Both the position numbers and the translations under genes were made by a program. The notes under the pieces were generated by a model. The model was not told where the DNA came from. It made no database searches and was given only the letters and a program-made list of their open reading frames with translations. Positions 23,001 to 31,638 of a DNA stretch of 50,336 bases are shown here, one piece after another; position 1 is the first letter of the stretch; every line of letters begins with the position of its first letter. The DNA comes from Alteromonas sp. LOR. GTDB lineage: Bacteria > Pseudomonadota > Gammaproteobacteria > Enterobacterales > Alteromonadaceae. The DNA is taken from contig NZ_JQFW01000007.1 of assembly GCF_000753865.1 (NCBI RefSeq), forward strand, positions 49,297 to 99,632, written 5' to 3'.

Positions 23001-23123
23001 TTCCCGTTCTTTAACTTCAGTCTCTTCCTGAGCCTGAACTGCTCCTGCACTTACGGCCAATGCCGACGATACGGCAAATGCTAGTACAGAAATGTTATTG
23101 CGCTTTGATAAATCAAAAGCCAT
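20037..23123 (-). CDS. TonB-dependent outer-membrane receptor
   Basis: A 1028-residue TonB-dependent transporter. It has a signal peptide (about 1-31, ending VQAQ), a TonB-box-like stretch REVEKVVVTGSRV (about 39-51), a plug domain (about 55-180, including ERTLVMENGRR and GADAVTGVVNF), and a large 22-strand-type barrel with long extracellular loops containing paired cysteines. It ends FFFLGLNYNM, without the usual terminal phenylalanine. The family in Alteromonadales covers ligands from siderophores to glycans and peptides; no catabolic or transport gene is adjacent, so the substrate is unknown. ATG follows GGAG by eight bases. Confidence 0.93.
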   Translation of the reverse strand: MAFDLSKRNNISVLAFAVSSALAVSAGAVQAQEETEVKEREVEKVVVTGSRVAQDSSLSAASPVLAINAGDIKTSGQIDLGAMLRESPQLQASLPGSFSAFSGTPLGASLLDLRNLGSERTLVMENGRRHVSGIEGTGSVDVNALSTALLRNVEVLTGGASAVYGADAVTGVVNFNMRDGASFDGLEVRTQTGVTDDGDANEFFLSLANGFTSDRGDLVFAVEYQETSPVFARDRDFAGSGLFSQVANSAATQEAFGVDARFDNTWVPNYRLPISSDRGVISLTGSAFVDVLDSGGAAGCATIGSQMIPTCQVIGEDGNLRAYNPGDVYIGAFDASGGDGVPASPDSELILPESKRLLVQAVSNYEVNDFINFFVDAKFVSSETKETNQVNGFNDDIPISLDNPFVPSALLAQINQLNGEGESVSLVMSRDVLDFNATSNPEAERKTFRIVTGFDGYIPNTELEYEVFYNYGRTDADITSRVRLEDRYFAAIDAVTDPTTGEAVCRSDLDGSALPPTSPFPTVNGNFGFNTFQPGDGSCVPVNLFGKDSVSAEAAAFIFQPATSENEIEQENFLAVISGNSSDLFELPAGPVSFALGYEWRRETSNFTPDPYSASGLTFGTLDSRSGPTNASNGQYDVSEYFVEATIPLLEGMDFAERLELRTAYRSSDYDPYGTHDAWTVGSVWSPVETFSVRTTYSEAVRVPNINEAFAPTFAATLGAGDDPCNQNFIEAGSEFREANCIALIGDSVADGSYDSTNFLSAFVAGTTGGNPDLEPEEAETITIGTVWMPSGELDGLFDGLVFTLDYYNIQIDGLIDSLSGFDIASNCVDAPTINNQFCDAVDRNATNGSISNFRSGFINLAAVETSGIDFRVDYGFDLAELTGTDSRLNFTLNGTNFLKNDEVRDVSAPDEVTDVLGTFSRPEWIVNMNVDYLIGDFVIGWQGRYESSQLLPGLENQDIENNPDFVSITSTGSALVHDFSVSYTFDDSLEVYGGVNNAFEEDPYLGTLSRPAGPRGRFFFLGLNYNM

Positions 23124-23649
23124 GTGTGTTTCTCCGAATATTTTCTTGTCTGTTTAAGCCACTATTCTTAGTGATAGCTACCGGCAGTAAGACTGATTAT
23201 GCGTACCTCTACAATGAGCAACATTAAGGTGCTCACGTGGGGTACTATTTTTTTGGTATTTTTTGTCTGGTATTTTTTTCTGGTTTTACCCAGAAATTTA
23301 TATTTATAGACTTTTAACATTTATGTTTTAGCAAGCACTGTGCCCAGTATATGTTCACTTTTGCACTGCGACAGCTCATAAAGGCTGGGGATTATGCATA
23401 CTTATTTATAAAAATCTATTTAATATGCAAATGATCAAGCAAGAAAACCATCGACCGCACTATTTTTGTGCAATCAAGTGGATTTAAGCCATTTTAAATC
23501 GGCATTAAGTAGAGATGGAGTGCAGAGAAAACGCGAAGAATAGCGAACACCGTATTTTTAGCGCACCAATAAAAGACAAGTCACGATGCATATTGATGCA
23601 ATCAGTATGAATGCACTAATCATTAACTTATGAAAATGTGGCAAACAGG
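23124..23649. other. Noncoding upstream region of the TonB-dependent receptor
   Basis: No credible gene here. It should contain the receptor promoter. A degenerate repeat of TATTTTTTT-type units occurs at 23246-23283. The rest is AT-rich without clear operators; I see no Fur-like box. Confidence 0.5.
23246..23283. repeat. Three degenerate T-rich tandem units upstream of the receptor
   Basis: Units TATTTTTTTGG, TATTTTTTGTCTGG and TATTTTTTTCTGG follow each other 120-160 bases before the receptor start codon. Confidence 0.6.
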
Positions 23650-23726
23650 CTGGTGCGGGAAACAGATTTGAACTCGTTGCGAAACAATGGCCGACGCTCG
23701 GTCGCGGGTCCACAAGGGTCGCATAG
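23650..23726 (-). pseudogene. Decayed tRNA-Gly-like remnant 1
   Basis: Bases 23650-23683 match the 3' half of the neighbouring tRNA-Gly (acceptor, T arm) with several changes, keeping a CCA-type end on the minus strand. The 5' side (to 23726) is not tRNA-Gly but a GC-rich segment shared with remnant 2. It does not fold as a full tRNA. Confidence 0.6.
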
Positions 23727-23769
23727 AATAGGATTGCAAATATAAAAATATGATTTGAGGTGTAAAAAT

Positions 23770-23845
<76 letters not shown>

Positions 23846-23902
23846 ATAGAGTCGATGCTGATGCATCTTTTGGTACTTACTAAAAGTAAGTTAGATTTGA
23901 AT

Positions 23903-23967
23903 TTGGAGCGGGAAACGAGATTTGCCAACTGGCCGACACTCTGTCGCGGTCCCCTAAGGGGTCGCGC
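23903..23967 (-). pseudogene. Decayed tRNA-Gly-like remnant 2
   Basis: Lies between the two intact genes. Bases 23904-23922 equal the 3' acceptor/T-arm end of tRNA-Gly including CCA. The rest carries the same GC-rich segment as remnant 1 (GGCCGACACT...GTCGC) instead of a D arm and anticodon arm. Confidence 0.6.
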
Positions 23968-24015
23968 TTTTCGCACTCACTAACTGACGTTTGACGCGTT
24001 AGTTAGATTTGAATT

Positions 24016-24091
<76 letters not shown>

Positions 24092-24191
24092 AACAAAAAG
24101 GCACTTCGTTTGAAGTGGTGCGCATTTTACAAAAATTTTGGGGTAACGCAACCTTTTATTCCACTTTTTTAGTACCTTTGCCCTTGAGTGC

Positions 24192-24737
24192 TTAAATCGT
24201 AAACACTTTCTCTCTGTAATAGCGCATCTCTTCGATAGACTCGCGAATATCGTCGAGTGCAAGGTGAACGCCTTTTTTGTCAAAACCAGATAATATTTCA
24301 GGCTTCCAACGACGAGTTAGCTCTTTAATTGTACTGACATCAATACTGCGGTAGTGAAAGTAGTCTTCGAGTTCTGGCATATATTTCACCATAAAGCGTC
24401 TGTCTTGCCCTATAGTGTTTCCGCATAGTGGCGATTTGCCAGCATCAACCCACTGCTGCAAAAACGCGATAGTTTGCTCAGCAGCTTCGCTCTCGCTCAC
24501 TGTACTTTCCCGACAACGCTTTGTTAAGCCGCTTTCGCCGTGCACTCGCGTGCACCACTCGTCCATGGTATCTAACACGCTATCACTTTGATGAACGGCA
24601 ATAACAGGTCCTTCGGCAAGGATGTTTAACTGTGCGTCAGTCACAATGGTAGCAATCTCCATTACCACACACGTTTCGGGATCTAACCCTGTCATCTCCA
24701 TGTCTATCCAAACAAGGTTACTGTTATCTTTACTCAT
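24192..24737 (-). CDS. orn: Oligoribonuclease
   Basis: DEDDh 3'-5' exoribonuclease that degrades two- to five-base RNAs and linear pGpG, thereby completing cyclic di-GMP turnover. The 181-residue product has [11 protein letters not shown] with D12 and E14, NTIGQDRRF in the middle and a C-terminal HLALDD motif. ATG is preceded by AGAGGAATGAT. It is divergent from rsgA, as in E. coli, and probably transcribed towards the tRNA-Gly genes. Confidence 0.97.
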   Translation of the reverse strand: MSKDNSNLVWIDMEMTGLDPETCVVMEIATIVTDAQLNILAEGPVIAVHQSDSVLDTMDEWCTRVHGESGLTKRCRESTVSESEAAEQTIAFLQQWVDAGKSPLCGNTIGQDRRFMVKYMPELEDYFHYRSIDVSTIKELTRRWKPEILSGFDKKGVHLALDDIRESIEEMRYYREKVFTI

Positions 24738-24823
24738 ATCATTCCTCTATGCGTTACAGACATGGCAACCATGCCCTACAAACGTTATTATTGTATTAGT
24801 ATACGTGAAACTAGAAAATAATC

Positions 24824-25867
24824 GTGGCGAAAAAACCAAAACTTACTCAAAGACAAAAGCGTCAAGTTGCAACTAACCGTAGCAAACGCTTACAAGAAAA
24901 ACACGCGAACTCATCATCCTCAACACCGGATGAGAGCGCACTGCTGAGCGGCACCGTCGTGGGTCGATTTGGCAAGCATGCTGATGTAGAGGACACTAGC
25001 GGCACTATTTCACGTTGTCACATTCGCCGCACGGTGGAATCTGTAGTGTGTGGAGACAAAGTCTTTTTTAGTAAAGGTGATACCACTGACACCGGCGTAA
25101 ACGGTGTTATTGAAATTGTCAAAGACAGACACTCTGTACTTACCCGTCCCGACTTTTATGACGGCGTAAAACCCATCGCCGCGAACATAGATAGAATCAT
25201 CGTAGTGAGTGCTATTCTGCCCTCGCTTTCAACCAATATCATTGACCGCTATCTTGTTGCCTGTGAAGACATAGGCATAACACCGCTGATAGTGATTAAT
25301 AAGGTTGAGCTACTTAGCGACGAAGAACGAACTGCGGTAGCAAATCAGCTTACCACCTATGAAAAACTGGGTTATGAAGTGCTCTACACCAGCTGTGCAA
25401 CTGGCGAAGGCATCGAAGCGCTTAACGACTACTTGAATAATAGTATAAGCGTATTTGTTGGCCAGTCTGGCGTGGGCAAGTCGAGCCTAATTAATCAGGT
25501 ATTGCCTGACGCGGATGAACTCACGGGCGAAATTTCAAATAACTCTGGGTTAGGCCAGCACACCACCACAACAGCAAAACTGCTACACCTTCCTGCGGGA
25601 GGAGACTTAATAGACTCTCCCGGCGTGCGAGAATTTGGGCTTTGGCATATTCCCAGCGAGCGTATCACTTGGGGTTTTATTGAATTTAGAGATTACCTTG
25701 GCGGATGTAAGTTTAGAGACTGTAAGCACCTTAACGACCCTGGGTGTTTAATTAAAAAAGCGGTCGAAGAAAACGAAATTAGCAAAGAACGCTTTGATAG
25801 TTATCATCGAATTTTAGTCTCGATGGAAGAAAATAGGCCGAGCCACAGTCAGCCTCCGGGGGCTTAA
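24824..25867 (+). CDS. rsgA: Small ribosomal subunit biogenesis GTPase RsgA
   Basis: Late-stage 30S assembly GTPase with circularly permuted motifs. In the 347-residue product: basic N terminus and OB fold (about 40-110), G4 NKVE (159-162), G1 GQSGVGKS (213-220), G3 DSPG (264-267), and a zinc knuckle with C295, C300, H302 and C308. It starts at GTG with no strong ribosome site, but the N terminus [14 protein letters not shown] agrees with the family. Followed by psd, as in E. coli. Confidence 0.97.
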   Translation: MAKKPKLTQRQKRQVATNRSKRLQEKHANSSSSTPDESALLSGTVVGRFGKHADVEDTSGTISRCHIRRTVESVVCGDKVFFSKGDTTDTGVNGVIEIVKDRHSVLTRPDFYDGVKPIAANIDRIIVVSAILPSLSTNIIDRYLVACEDIGITPLIVINKVELLSDEERTAVANQLTTYEKLGYEVLYTSCATGEGIEALNDYLNNSISVFVGQSGVGKSSLINQVLPDADELTGEISNNSGLGQHTTTTAKLLHLPAGGDLIDSPGVREFGLWHIPSERITWGFIEFRDYLGGCKFRDCKHLNDPGCLIKKAVEENEISKERFDSYHRILVSMEENRPSHSQPPGA

Positions 25868-26009
25868 AAAGCCCTAGCGTAAAAACCTTTAGTCGCGTAC
25901 TTATATCGACTTGGAAGCATCCATAATCTTTAAGTAGTTTGTCGTTGCGCAACATAAGGTACAATCCCTCCCGTTGAAAGGGCCTTGTTAGAAAAATGGA
26001 GAATTTTTA

Positions 26010-26888
26010 GTGTTAGATTGGCTTAAAGTTAATTTACAGTACGTAACCCCGAAGCACCTCATATCGCGCTTGGTGGGAAAGCTTGCTGAAGCAGAAATGG
26101 GTAGCGTAACCACATCGTTAATCAAGCTATTTATAAAGCAGTACAATGTGGATATGTCAGAAGCCTTGCACGAAGACCCTTCTCATTATCGAAGCTTTAA
26201 TGCTTTTTTCACGCGCCCTTTAAAACCTGAGGCTCGCACCATCGACGACAACGACGATGTGCTAATCCATGCTGTAGATGGAACCGTCAGTCAGTTTGGC
26301 GATATAGAAAGCGACAGTATCTTTCAAGCCAAAGGACACGACTTTAGCTTAACCACGCTACTTGGTGGCAAGCCTGATATTGCCGCGCCCTACAAGAACG
26401 GTAAGTTTGCCACTATTTATCTAGCTCCGCGAGACTACCACCGTATTCACATGCCTGTTGAAGGTACCCTTACGGATATGATTTATGTTCCAGGCGATCT
26501 ATTCTCAGTTAATCCACTGACCGCAGAAAACATACCTGGATTATTCGCTCGCAACGAGCGGGTCGTCGCTATTTTTGATACGCCTGTAGGCAAAATGGCA
26601 ATGGTACTTGTTGGTGCCACCATTGTGGCCAGTATTGAGACGGTCTGGGCGGGCACGGTTACACCACCAGCGGGGCAAAATGTGCAGCACTGGACTTACG
26701 AGCAAGACAGTGAGGCTGCCGTTAAGTTAGAAAAAGGTGCCGAATTAGGCCGCTTCAAACTGGGCTCTACTATTGTGGTGTGTTTCGAGAAAGACACCAT
26801 AGATTTTGAAGATCTTGTGCCGGGTATGGTCACCCGTCTCGGTGAGCCAATGGCAGCAAAACGCAGTGCCGATACCACTGACACTTAA
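26010..26888 (+). CDS. psd: Phosphatidylserine decarboxylase proenzyme
   Basis: Inner-membrane enzyme forming phosphatidylethanolamine. The 292-residue proenzyme self-cleaves at LGST (251-254) to give a pyruvoyl cofactor; the protease triad D90, H147 and S253 is visible (HAVDGT, RDYHRIH). It starts at GTG with GGAG eight bases upstream. It lies 142 bases after rsgA and is followed by a transporter only three bases later. Confidence 0.97.
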   Translation: MLDWLKVNLQYVTPKHLISRLVGKLAEAEMGSVTTSLIKLFIKQYNVDMSEALHEDPSHYRSFNAFFTRPLKPEARTIDDNDDVLIHAVDGTVSQFGDIESDSIFQAKGHDFSLTTLLGGKPDIAAPYKNGKFATIYLAPRDYHRIHMPVEGTLTDMIYVPGDLFSVNPLTAENIPGLFARNERVVAIFDTPVGKMAMVLVGATIVASIETVWAGTVTPPAGQNVQHWTYEQDSEAAVKLEKGAELGRFKLGSTIVVCFEKDTIDFEDLVPGMVTRLGEPMAAKRSADTTDT

Positions 26889-26891
26889 TTT

Positions 26892-27773
26892 ATGGATGCT
26901 GTTAAAAAAAGCCTGATATCGCTGCATTTTACTGTTGTTCTGCTTGGTGGTACGGCGCTTTTTTCTCGTCTTATCCCGTTAAGTGCTAGCGATATCACGC
27001 TTATACGCTCTGTTTTTGCGTGTATCGCCCTATTTGCATTTCTAACCTTAACGAAAGACAAGCTATCACTTCGTTCTCGCCGTGATTACCTTATTGCTAT
27101 CGGACTAGGCGTGCTTATGGCACTGCATTGGATTTCATATTTTGCGGCCATGCAGTACGCTGGCGTATCGGTAGGAATGATTGCCCTTTTTACTTTTCCT
27201 GTTATCACCGTGCTCATTGAGCCATTTTTCGAAAAAACAGGATTGGTATGGCAAGACATTGTGTCGGCCCTCACTGTTATTGTAGGCGTTTATCTTATTG
27301 TGCCCGAGTCTTCGCTGGAAAATGAAGTCACGCTTGGCGTATTGATCGGCATTGGCTCGGCTATTTTGTACGCGTTTAGAAATATTATTCATCGCAAGCA
27401 TTTCAAGCAGTATAGCGGTGCAAAAGCCATGGCCTGGCAAACACTAGTGATCATTGCGGTGCTGCTGCCAACCATAAGTAGCAGCATTGGCGAAGCAACA
27501 ACCCGCGATTGGCTCATGCTATTGCTATTAGGTACTGTTTTTACTGCGCTGCCACACGCCCTTATTGCTGCAACTTTACGCCATTTGCGCGCAAAAACCT
27601 TTTCTCTCATCGCTTGCATGCAGCCCCTATACGGCGTCGCACTTGCTATAATTGTGCTTGATGAAAGCCCAACGTTTCGCACCCTCATTGGCGGTATTCT
27701 TATTACATCGGCATCGGTTTACGAAACGCTAAATACACACAAACTCCATCAATCAAACGTACAAGATGAGTAG
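26892..27773 (+). CDS. DMT-family (EamA) membrane transporter
   Basis: A 293-residue protein with about ten hydrophobic helices in two EamA repeats, the pattern of drug/metabolite exporters. Typical marks are HWISYFAAMQYAGVSVG in the first half and AATLRHLRAKTFSLIACMQP in the second. The direction is likely export, but the substrate is unknown. Start lies three bases after psd, and a glycerophosphodiesterase follows eight bases later, so the three form an operon. Confidence 0.88.
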   Translation: MDAVKKSLISLHFTVVLLGGTALFSRLIPLSASDITLIRSVFACIALFAFLTLTKDKLSLRSRRDYLIAIGLGVLMALHWISYFAAMQYAGVSVGMIALFTFPVITVLIEPFFEKTGLVWQDIVSALTVIVGVYLIVPESSLENEVTLGVLIGIGSAILYAFRNIIHRKHFKQYSGAKAMAWQTLVIIAVLLPTISSSIGEATTRDWLMLLLLGTVFTALPHALIAATLRHLRAKTFSLIACMQPLYGVALAIIVLDESPTFRTLIGGILITSASVYETLNTHKLHQSNVQDE

Positions 27774-27781
27774 GAATAGCC

Positions 27782-28471
27782 ATGCGTATTTTTGCCCACA
27801 GAGGTGCCAGTAAAGCCGCTCCCGAAAATACACTCAAAGCCTTTCATTTGGCTTTTGAGCAGGGTACTGATGGCATTGAGTTTGATACTTATCAACACGA
27901 CAGCGGCATTATTGTTTTTCACGACAGACTGCTGCTTCGACGAGCCCGTACTCCTGGTTATTTATTAGATACGCCGTGGTCTACCTTGCGCCACTTAGAT
28001 ATTGGTGAAGGTGAGTGCATTCCTACGTTGGACAGCACCCTAGCTACGGTACCTAAAGGGCGCTGGTGCAATATTGAAATAAAGCATCTTCAGTGTATCG
28101 ACACCTGGGTAACTCAAACTAAACAGGCCATCGCACAAAGTGCGGTTGCAGAAGAGCAGGTGCTTATATCGTCATTTAACCACCATTGGCTTGCTGGTAT
28201 TGTCGCTCGGTGGCCCGAGGTAAAAATAGGTGCATTAACCGCAAGCTACGAACTGGACTGCACAGCAAGTGCAAGAGCACTTAACGCTTACTCTGTGAAC
28301 ATTGCATTAGATGCAGTAGAAAAAGACTTTGTGGAAGAAGTACGCTCTAAAGGCTTTGAAGTGTATGTGTACACGGTGGATGAACCAAGAGATATGCAGC
28401 AATTAGCCGCGTGGGGAGTAACAGGTATATTTACCAACGTACCGAATAAAGCCATAGAGGTTTTAAGGTAA
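27782..28471 (+). CDS. Cytoplasmic glycerophosphodiester phosphodiesterase
   Basis: Hydrolyses glycerophosphodiesters to glycerol-3-phosphate and an alcohol. The 229-residue TIM-barrel protein has HRGASKAAPENT (from H6), the metal ligands E33 and D35 (IEFDT), and HD at 47-48. There is no signal peptide, so it is UgpQ-like rather than periplasmic GlpQ-like. AGGA precedes the ATG. Its place after psd suggests recycling of phospholipid breakdown products, which is inference. Confidence 0.9.
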   Translation: MRIFAHRGASKAAPENTLKAFHLAFEQGTDGIEFDTYQHDSGIIVFHDRLLLRRARTPGYLLDTPWSTLRHLDIGEGECIPTLDSTLATVPKGRWCNIEIKHLQCIDTWVTQTKQAIAQSAVAEEQVLISSFNHHWLAGIVARWPEVKIGALTASYELDCTASARALNAYSVNIALDAVEKDFVEEVRSKGFEVYVYTVDEPRDMQQLAAWGVTGIFTNVPNKAIEVLR

Positions 28472-28531
28472 GTTGGAGATACTGAAGTAGACTAGAAAGC
28501 TTGAGGTAGATTCAAAATTTGCGAAATCTGA

Positions 28532-28960
28532 CTACTTTGCCTCTGTCGATAAGTGATTCGACAATACAGAGTTTTTGCAGCACTTACATTGACGGCAAAG
28601 ACGCATGTTTACCCAATGCCCCGCTACAATCAAAAATGCCCCCGTCGCGATAGTGAAGGGCTCGTAGGACTCGCCAAATATATCTTTATTCCAATAAATT
28701 ACGCCGCCGGTTAACAGCAACGCAAGTGGATAATACCGACCGTGATAACGGGTTGCACCGCTAATGAGGGCTACTGCGCCAACCAATAAAGAAAATGACA
28801 AGATGGTGCGCTCGAACCACACCTGGGCAAAAAAGGTTGAGCCAATTAATGGCAGCAGAGGAATAAGTACTGGCAGCGCAAGGCAATGCAGCGCACACAG
28901 ACCAGACACCCAAATGCCTAATTTGTCTAATTTCGCTGGATTGTCATCAAGAGGAGCCAT
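28532..28960 (-). CDS. MerC-domain membrane protein, probable Zur-regulated metal protein
   Basis: A 142-residue protein with four predicted helices and the MerC cysteine pair CALHC (22-26) in the first helix. The C-terminal tail adds C122, C125, C127 and C128 (LCRQCKCC), a plausible metal-binding cluster. MerC proteins are named for mercury uptake, but there is no mer operon here, and a Zur-type operator lies about 30 bases upstream of the start. A role in zinc supply under starvation is therefore more likely. ATG has AAGG upstream. Confidence 0.85.
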   Translation of the reverse strand: MAPLDDNPAKLDKLGIWVSGLCALHCLALPVLIPLLPLIGSTFFAQVWFERTILSFSLLVGAVALISGATRYHGRYYPLALLLTGGVIYWNKDIFGESYEPFTIATGAFLIVAGHWVNMRLCRQCKCCKNSVLSNHLSTEAK

Positions 28961-28985
28961 GGATACCTTACATTAAAACGTGTCA

Positions 28986-29008
28986 GAGACGTTATAATAT
29001 AACAAATT
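28986..29008. promoter_or_regulatory. Zur-type operator
   Basis: The core GTTATAATATAAC (28991-29003) is a perfect palindrome around its centre and equals the core of the gammaproteobacterial Zur consensus. The flanks GAGAC and AAATT agree only partly. It sits between the MerC-like gene (start 28960) and the yibQ stop, so the MerC-like gene is the only sensible target. Confidence 0.78.
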
Positions 29009-29085
29009 GGGAGAAATGAAAAATTTCTTCGCATTAAACTTTATATCGAATTCGCGCAGTTTATGTCCGATTGCACTCTATCGTG

Positions 29086-29892
29086 CTACTCGTTTGGAGA
29101 GGATGCGCCGCTATCGGTGGAATAAGTGGCGAGCAACGGGTCGCTTTGCTCGTCTTCTGCGAAATAATCTGCAATGGATAACAGGTTGAATCCCTCAGAT
29201 TCTAAAGAAGGTAACTGCTGCTTTAAAAAGGCGATGGTTTCAGGGTGGGGATGACCGATAACAACCACATAGCCTTTGGCTTTTGCTATATCTTTCATTC
29301 TCTTAAATTGGTGTTCGAAGAATGCCGTGTTGCGCTGATGATCTAAAAAAATCTGCCGGCTGGCATTTGGCACCCCCACCCGTTCAGCAACTTCTTGAGC
29401 TTTGGTTAAGACGGTTGTCCTGCTGTCTACAAAAAACAAACCTTGGCGCTTAATTTCTTCCATAAGCGCTTTCATTGAGTCTTCTTGCCCGGTAAAGGCG
29501 CTCCCCATGTGGTTATTTACCCCAATTGCATTAGGAACACTTTTGATGGCTTTTCGCAATGTGTGGGTAATGGCACCAGGAAACATATCTGTACTCAAAC
29601 CTAGGGGCCCCATGGACTTGTGATTTGTGGCTTGCATCGGCATATGCAACATCACAGGGCGACCTTCATTTTCAGCGCGTTGGGCAATGCTTTTTGACAG
29701 CGGCGTTTGCGGAAGAATAGAAAACGCCACCTCTTTAGGAAGTGAAAATGCGGCCACGTCAGTAGGTCTGTAGCCAAGGTCATCGAGAATAACAATGATA
29801 TTAGGCTTTGCAAAAGCAGATAAGCTTGTGAGGCTACTAACAGCAGCACTCATCGCTATAGTTACGCTAATTAAAAAACGACGCACGTGCAC
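29086..29892 (-). CDS. yibQ: Divergent polysaccharide deacetylase family protein (YibQ-like)
   Basis: Periplasmic protein of 268 residues with an N-terminal signal sequence (about 1-28). The family fold shows IIVILDDLGY, ILPQTPLSKSIA, MLHMPMQA, GVNNHMGSAFT and FVDSRT, the marks of the divergent deacetylase group. The substrate is unknown, presumably an envelope polysaccharide. Start codons are GTG at 29892 or at 29886; the second has AGG at better distance. As in E. coli it is encoded just downstream of envC, but here a repeat array separates the two. Confidence 0.87.
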   Translation of the reverse strand: MHVRRFLISVTIAMSAAVSSLTSLSAFAKPNIIVILDDLGYRPTDVAAFSLPKEVAFSILPQTPLSKSIAQRAENEGRPVMLHMPMQATNHKSMGPLGLSTDMFPGAITHTLRKAIKSVPNAIGVNNHMGSAFTGQEDSMKALMEEIKRQGLFFVDSRTTVLTKAQEVAERVGVPNASRQIFLDHQRNTAFFEHQFKRMKDIAKAKGYVVVIGHPHPETIAFLKQQLPSLESEGFNLLSIADYFAEDEQSDPLLATYSTDSGASSPNE

Positions 29893-30040
29893 CTAACAAT
29901 ATCCATTTATTTATTATTATTTGTTCCTGGTATTCACCAGCGCTTATTTTTAACACCAAGTCAGCTAATCAAAGTGCTAAGAGGTGATGACCTAGCATAC
30001 CAAGTAATGAATTTGACACAACACGCCGTGCAGCCTAGCT

Positions 30041-30158
30041 ACTCGATACATGGGCACTCAATACACGGCCTTGATAAATAGCTACTTAATACACGGTCAC
30101 TTAATACACAGCCACTCAATACCTGGCTATTTAATACACGGCCACTCAATACAAACCC
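30041..30158. repeat. Degenerate 15-bp tandem repeat, about eight units
   Basis: Unit close to ACTCAATACACGGCC, with variants at 30041, 30056, 30084, 30099, 30114, 30129 and 30144 and one shortened unit at 30071. The array ends four bases from the envC stop codon, in the envC-yibQ spacer. Confidence 0.9.
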
Positions 30159-30161
30159 TAG

Positions 30162-31328
30162 CTAGTTTATAAAAATCGTCGGGTTAACCGCTTTGCCTTT
30201 ATGACGAATTTCAAAGTAGAGGTTCGGAAACTCTTGCCCCCCGCTTCGCCCTACCAAAGCGATACGCTCTCCCCTTCGCACCTCATCACCCGCCTGCTTT
30301 AAAAGCGCTTGATTGTGCCCATACACACTCATGTAGCCGTCACCGTGGTCGACAATAGAGACCAACCCAAAACCGCGTAGCCAGTCAGCATACAGCACCT
30401 TACCCTGTGCAATACTATTTACCGGGTCGCCCTCTGCGCCATCAATGACAATGCCTTTCCATCGTACCTGCCCCTGCCTTCTGTTTCCAAACAGCTTGCG
30501 TATGCGACCTTTCACTGGCGAATCGAGCTGACCTTTCAGCTTGGCTAATCCGTCTAGCGTAATTGTCGCTTCTCTTGCCGCTCGCTCAGCCGCAATGCGC
30601 GCTTTTTCGATAGCATCCACTAAGGCTTTTTCGTTTGCTTGCAGGGAAGCAATTCGTTGGCTTTCTGACGCAATCGTTTGATTGAGCTTATTCAATGTGG
30701 CTTTGCGATCGTTCTGGCGAGTCAGCAAGATAGCCCGCTGATTTTCTTGCTCATCTTGAAGGCGCGCTAACGATTCTGCTTTTTCAATCAATTCCGCTTT
30801 AACTGCTTCTAAGCGAGCCACATTATCTCTAAACGTTTCTATCTCTTTTTGACGTGCTTTCGCAACATACTTGTAATAGGTAATGACGCGTTCGAAGGAC
30901 TTTGCGTCTTCTTGATAAAACAGCATTTTTGCATAGTCGTAGTGCCCTGCCATAAAGGCGCTTTTAAGCTGACTGGCAAGTAACGACTGTTGCTGACGAA
31001 TCGCAGTTTTCAATTCGCTCTGCTCTTTTTGGAGTGCCTGTTGCTCGTCTTTTATCTTATCTAAAGACTGCTTGGTGCTACTCAATGCTTTTGCGACCTT
31101 GGCTATTTCCAGCTCAGACTGCTTAAGCGCACCCTCAAGCTCCTCTGCACTTGCTTTATTATTTTTAAGCACTTGCTGCCTAGCGACTAATTCGGCCTGT
31201 AGTTGTGCCAACTGCTCTTTTTGTTGTGCTTGTCCAGATTCTTGGTCAGAGTCCTGACTGCACGCAAGGGGCGAAACAAGCATTAGCAAGCAAAAAGACA
31301 GCAGAGAAAGCGCGGTTTTTAAAAACAT
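30162..31328 (-). CDS. envC: Murein hydrolase activator EnvC
   Basis: Periplasmic septal factor that activates the amidases AmiA and AmiB. The 388-residue product has a signal peptide (about 1-24), a long coiled coil (about 28-270) and a C-terminal LytM domain (about 285-388). The LytM site is degenerate: the usual HxH motif reads NLYFEIR, so zinc catalysis is not expected, as in E. coli EnvC. A cysteine follows SPLA, but the residue pattern is a poor lipobox. No gpmI lies upstream, unlike E. coli. Confidence 0.93.
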   Translation of the reverse strand: MFLKTALSLLSFCLLMLVSPLACSQDSDQESGQAQQKEQLAQLQAELVARQQVLKNNKASAEELEGALKQSELEIAKVAKALSSTKQSLDKIKDEQQALQKEQSELKTAIRQQQSLLASQLKSAFMAGHYDYAKMLFYQEDAKSFERVITYYKYVAKARQKEIETFRDNVARLEAVKAELIEKAESLARLQDEQENQRAILLTRQNDRKATLNKLNQTIASESQRIASLQANEKALVDAIEKARIAAERAAREATITLDGLAKLKGQLDSPVKGRIRKLFGNRRQGQVRWKGIVIDGAEGDPVNSIAQGKVLYADWLRGFGLVSIVDHGDGYMSVYGHNQALLKQAGDEVRRGERIALVGRSGGQEFPNLYFEIRHKGKAVNPTIFIN

Positions 31329-31638
31329 AAAAGCGGTGAAGATATCCTGTTAACAAGCATGGCTGTGCATAAATTTGAAATGATGAACGCATCGAGCATC
31401 TAAAAATAACGAACCTTAACTAAAATAGCGCGCATTTAACGACAAAGCGCGGGTATTCGTTCCAAAATCAGTGTATCTGAGGCTTTGCCATAATCCCAGT
31501 TCAATTTCGCCGTAATATCAACCATCTGAAGCAAATGGGAATGCTGATGCGAGCTACTGCTAACGGCAGGCTGGTTTCTCGCCGATTTTTCTATATACTT
31601 TGCACTCTTTTCAAGGTCTGTAGACAGGGTTAGCAGTA
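31329..31638. promoter_or_regulatory. Divergent region between envC and the rhodanese gene
   Basis: About 310 bases without a credible gene. It should carry both promoters. A short inverted motif GCGCGCatttaacgacaaaGCGCG occurs at about 31428-31450. A leftward open frame at 31436-31708 overlaps the rhodanese start and was rejected. Confidence 0.4.

Noticed and set aside
28532..28960. Mercury resistance gene
   Set aside because: No merR, merT, merP or merA nearby, and the operator is Zur-like.
29007..29189. Rightward 60-codon frame beside the Zur-type site
   Set aside because: It runs into the 3' end of yibQ on the opposite strand and looks like a chance frame.
29887..30081. Rightward frame entering the 15-bp array
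   Set aside because: The open frame comes from the repeat's composition, and there is no ribosome site or recognisable product.
30041..30158. CRISPR array
   Set aside because: Units are 15 bp, directly adjacent, and have no spacers or cas genes. The other arrays fail for the same reason.
31248..31262. Lipoprotein signal in EnvC (cysteine after SPLA)
   Set aside because: The residue at -3 is proline, so the lipobox is poor; EnvC is a soluble periplasmic protein.
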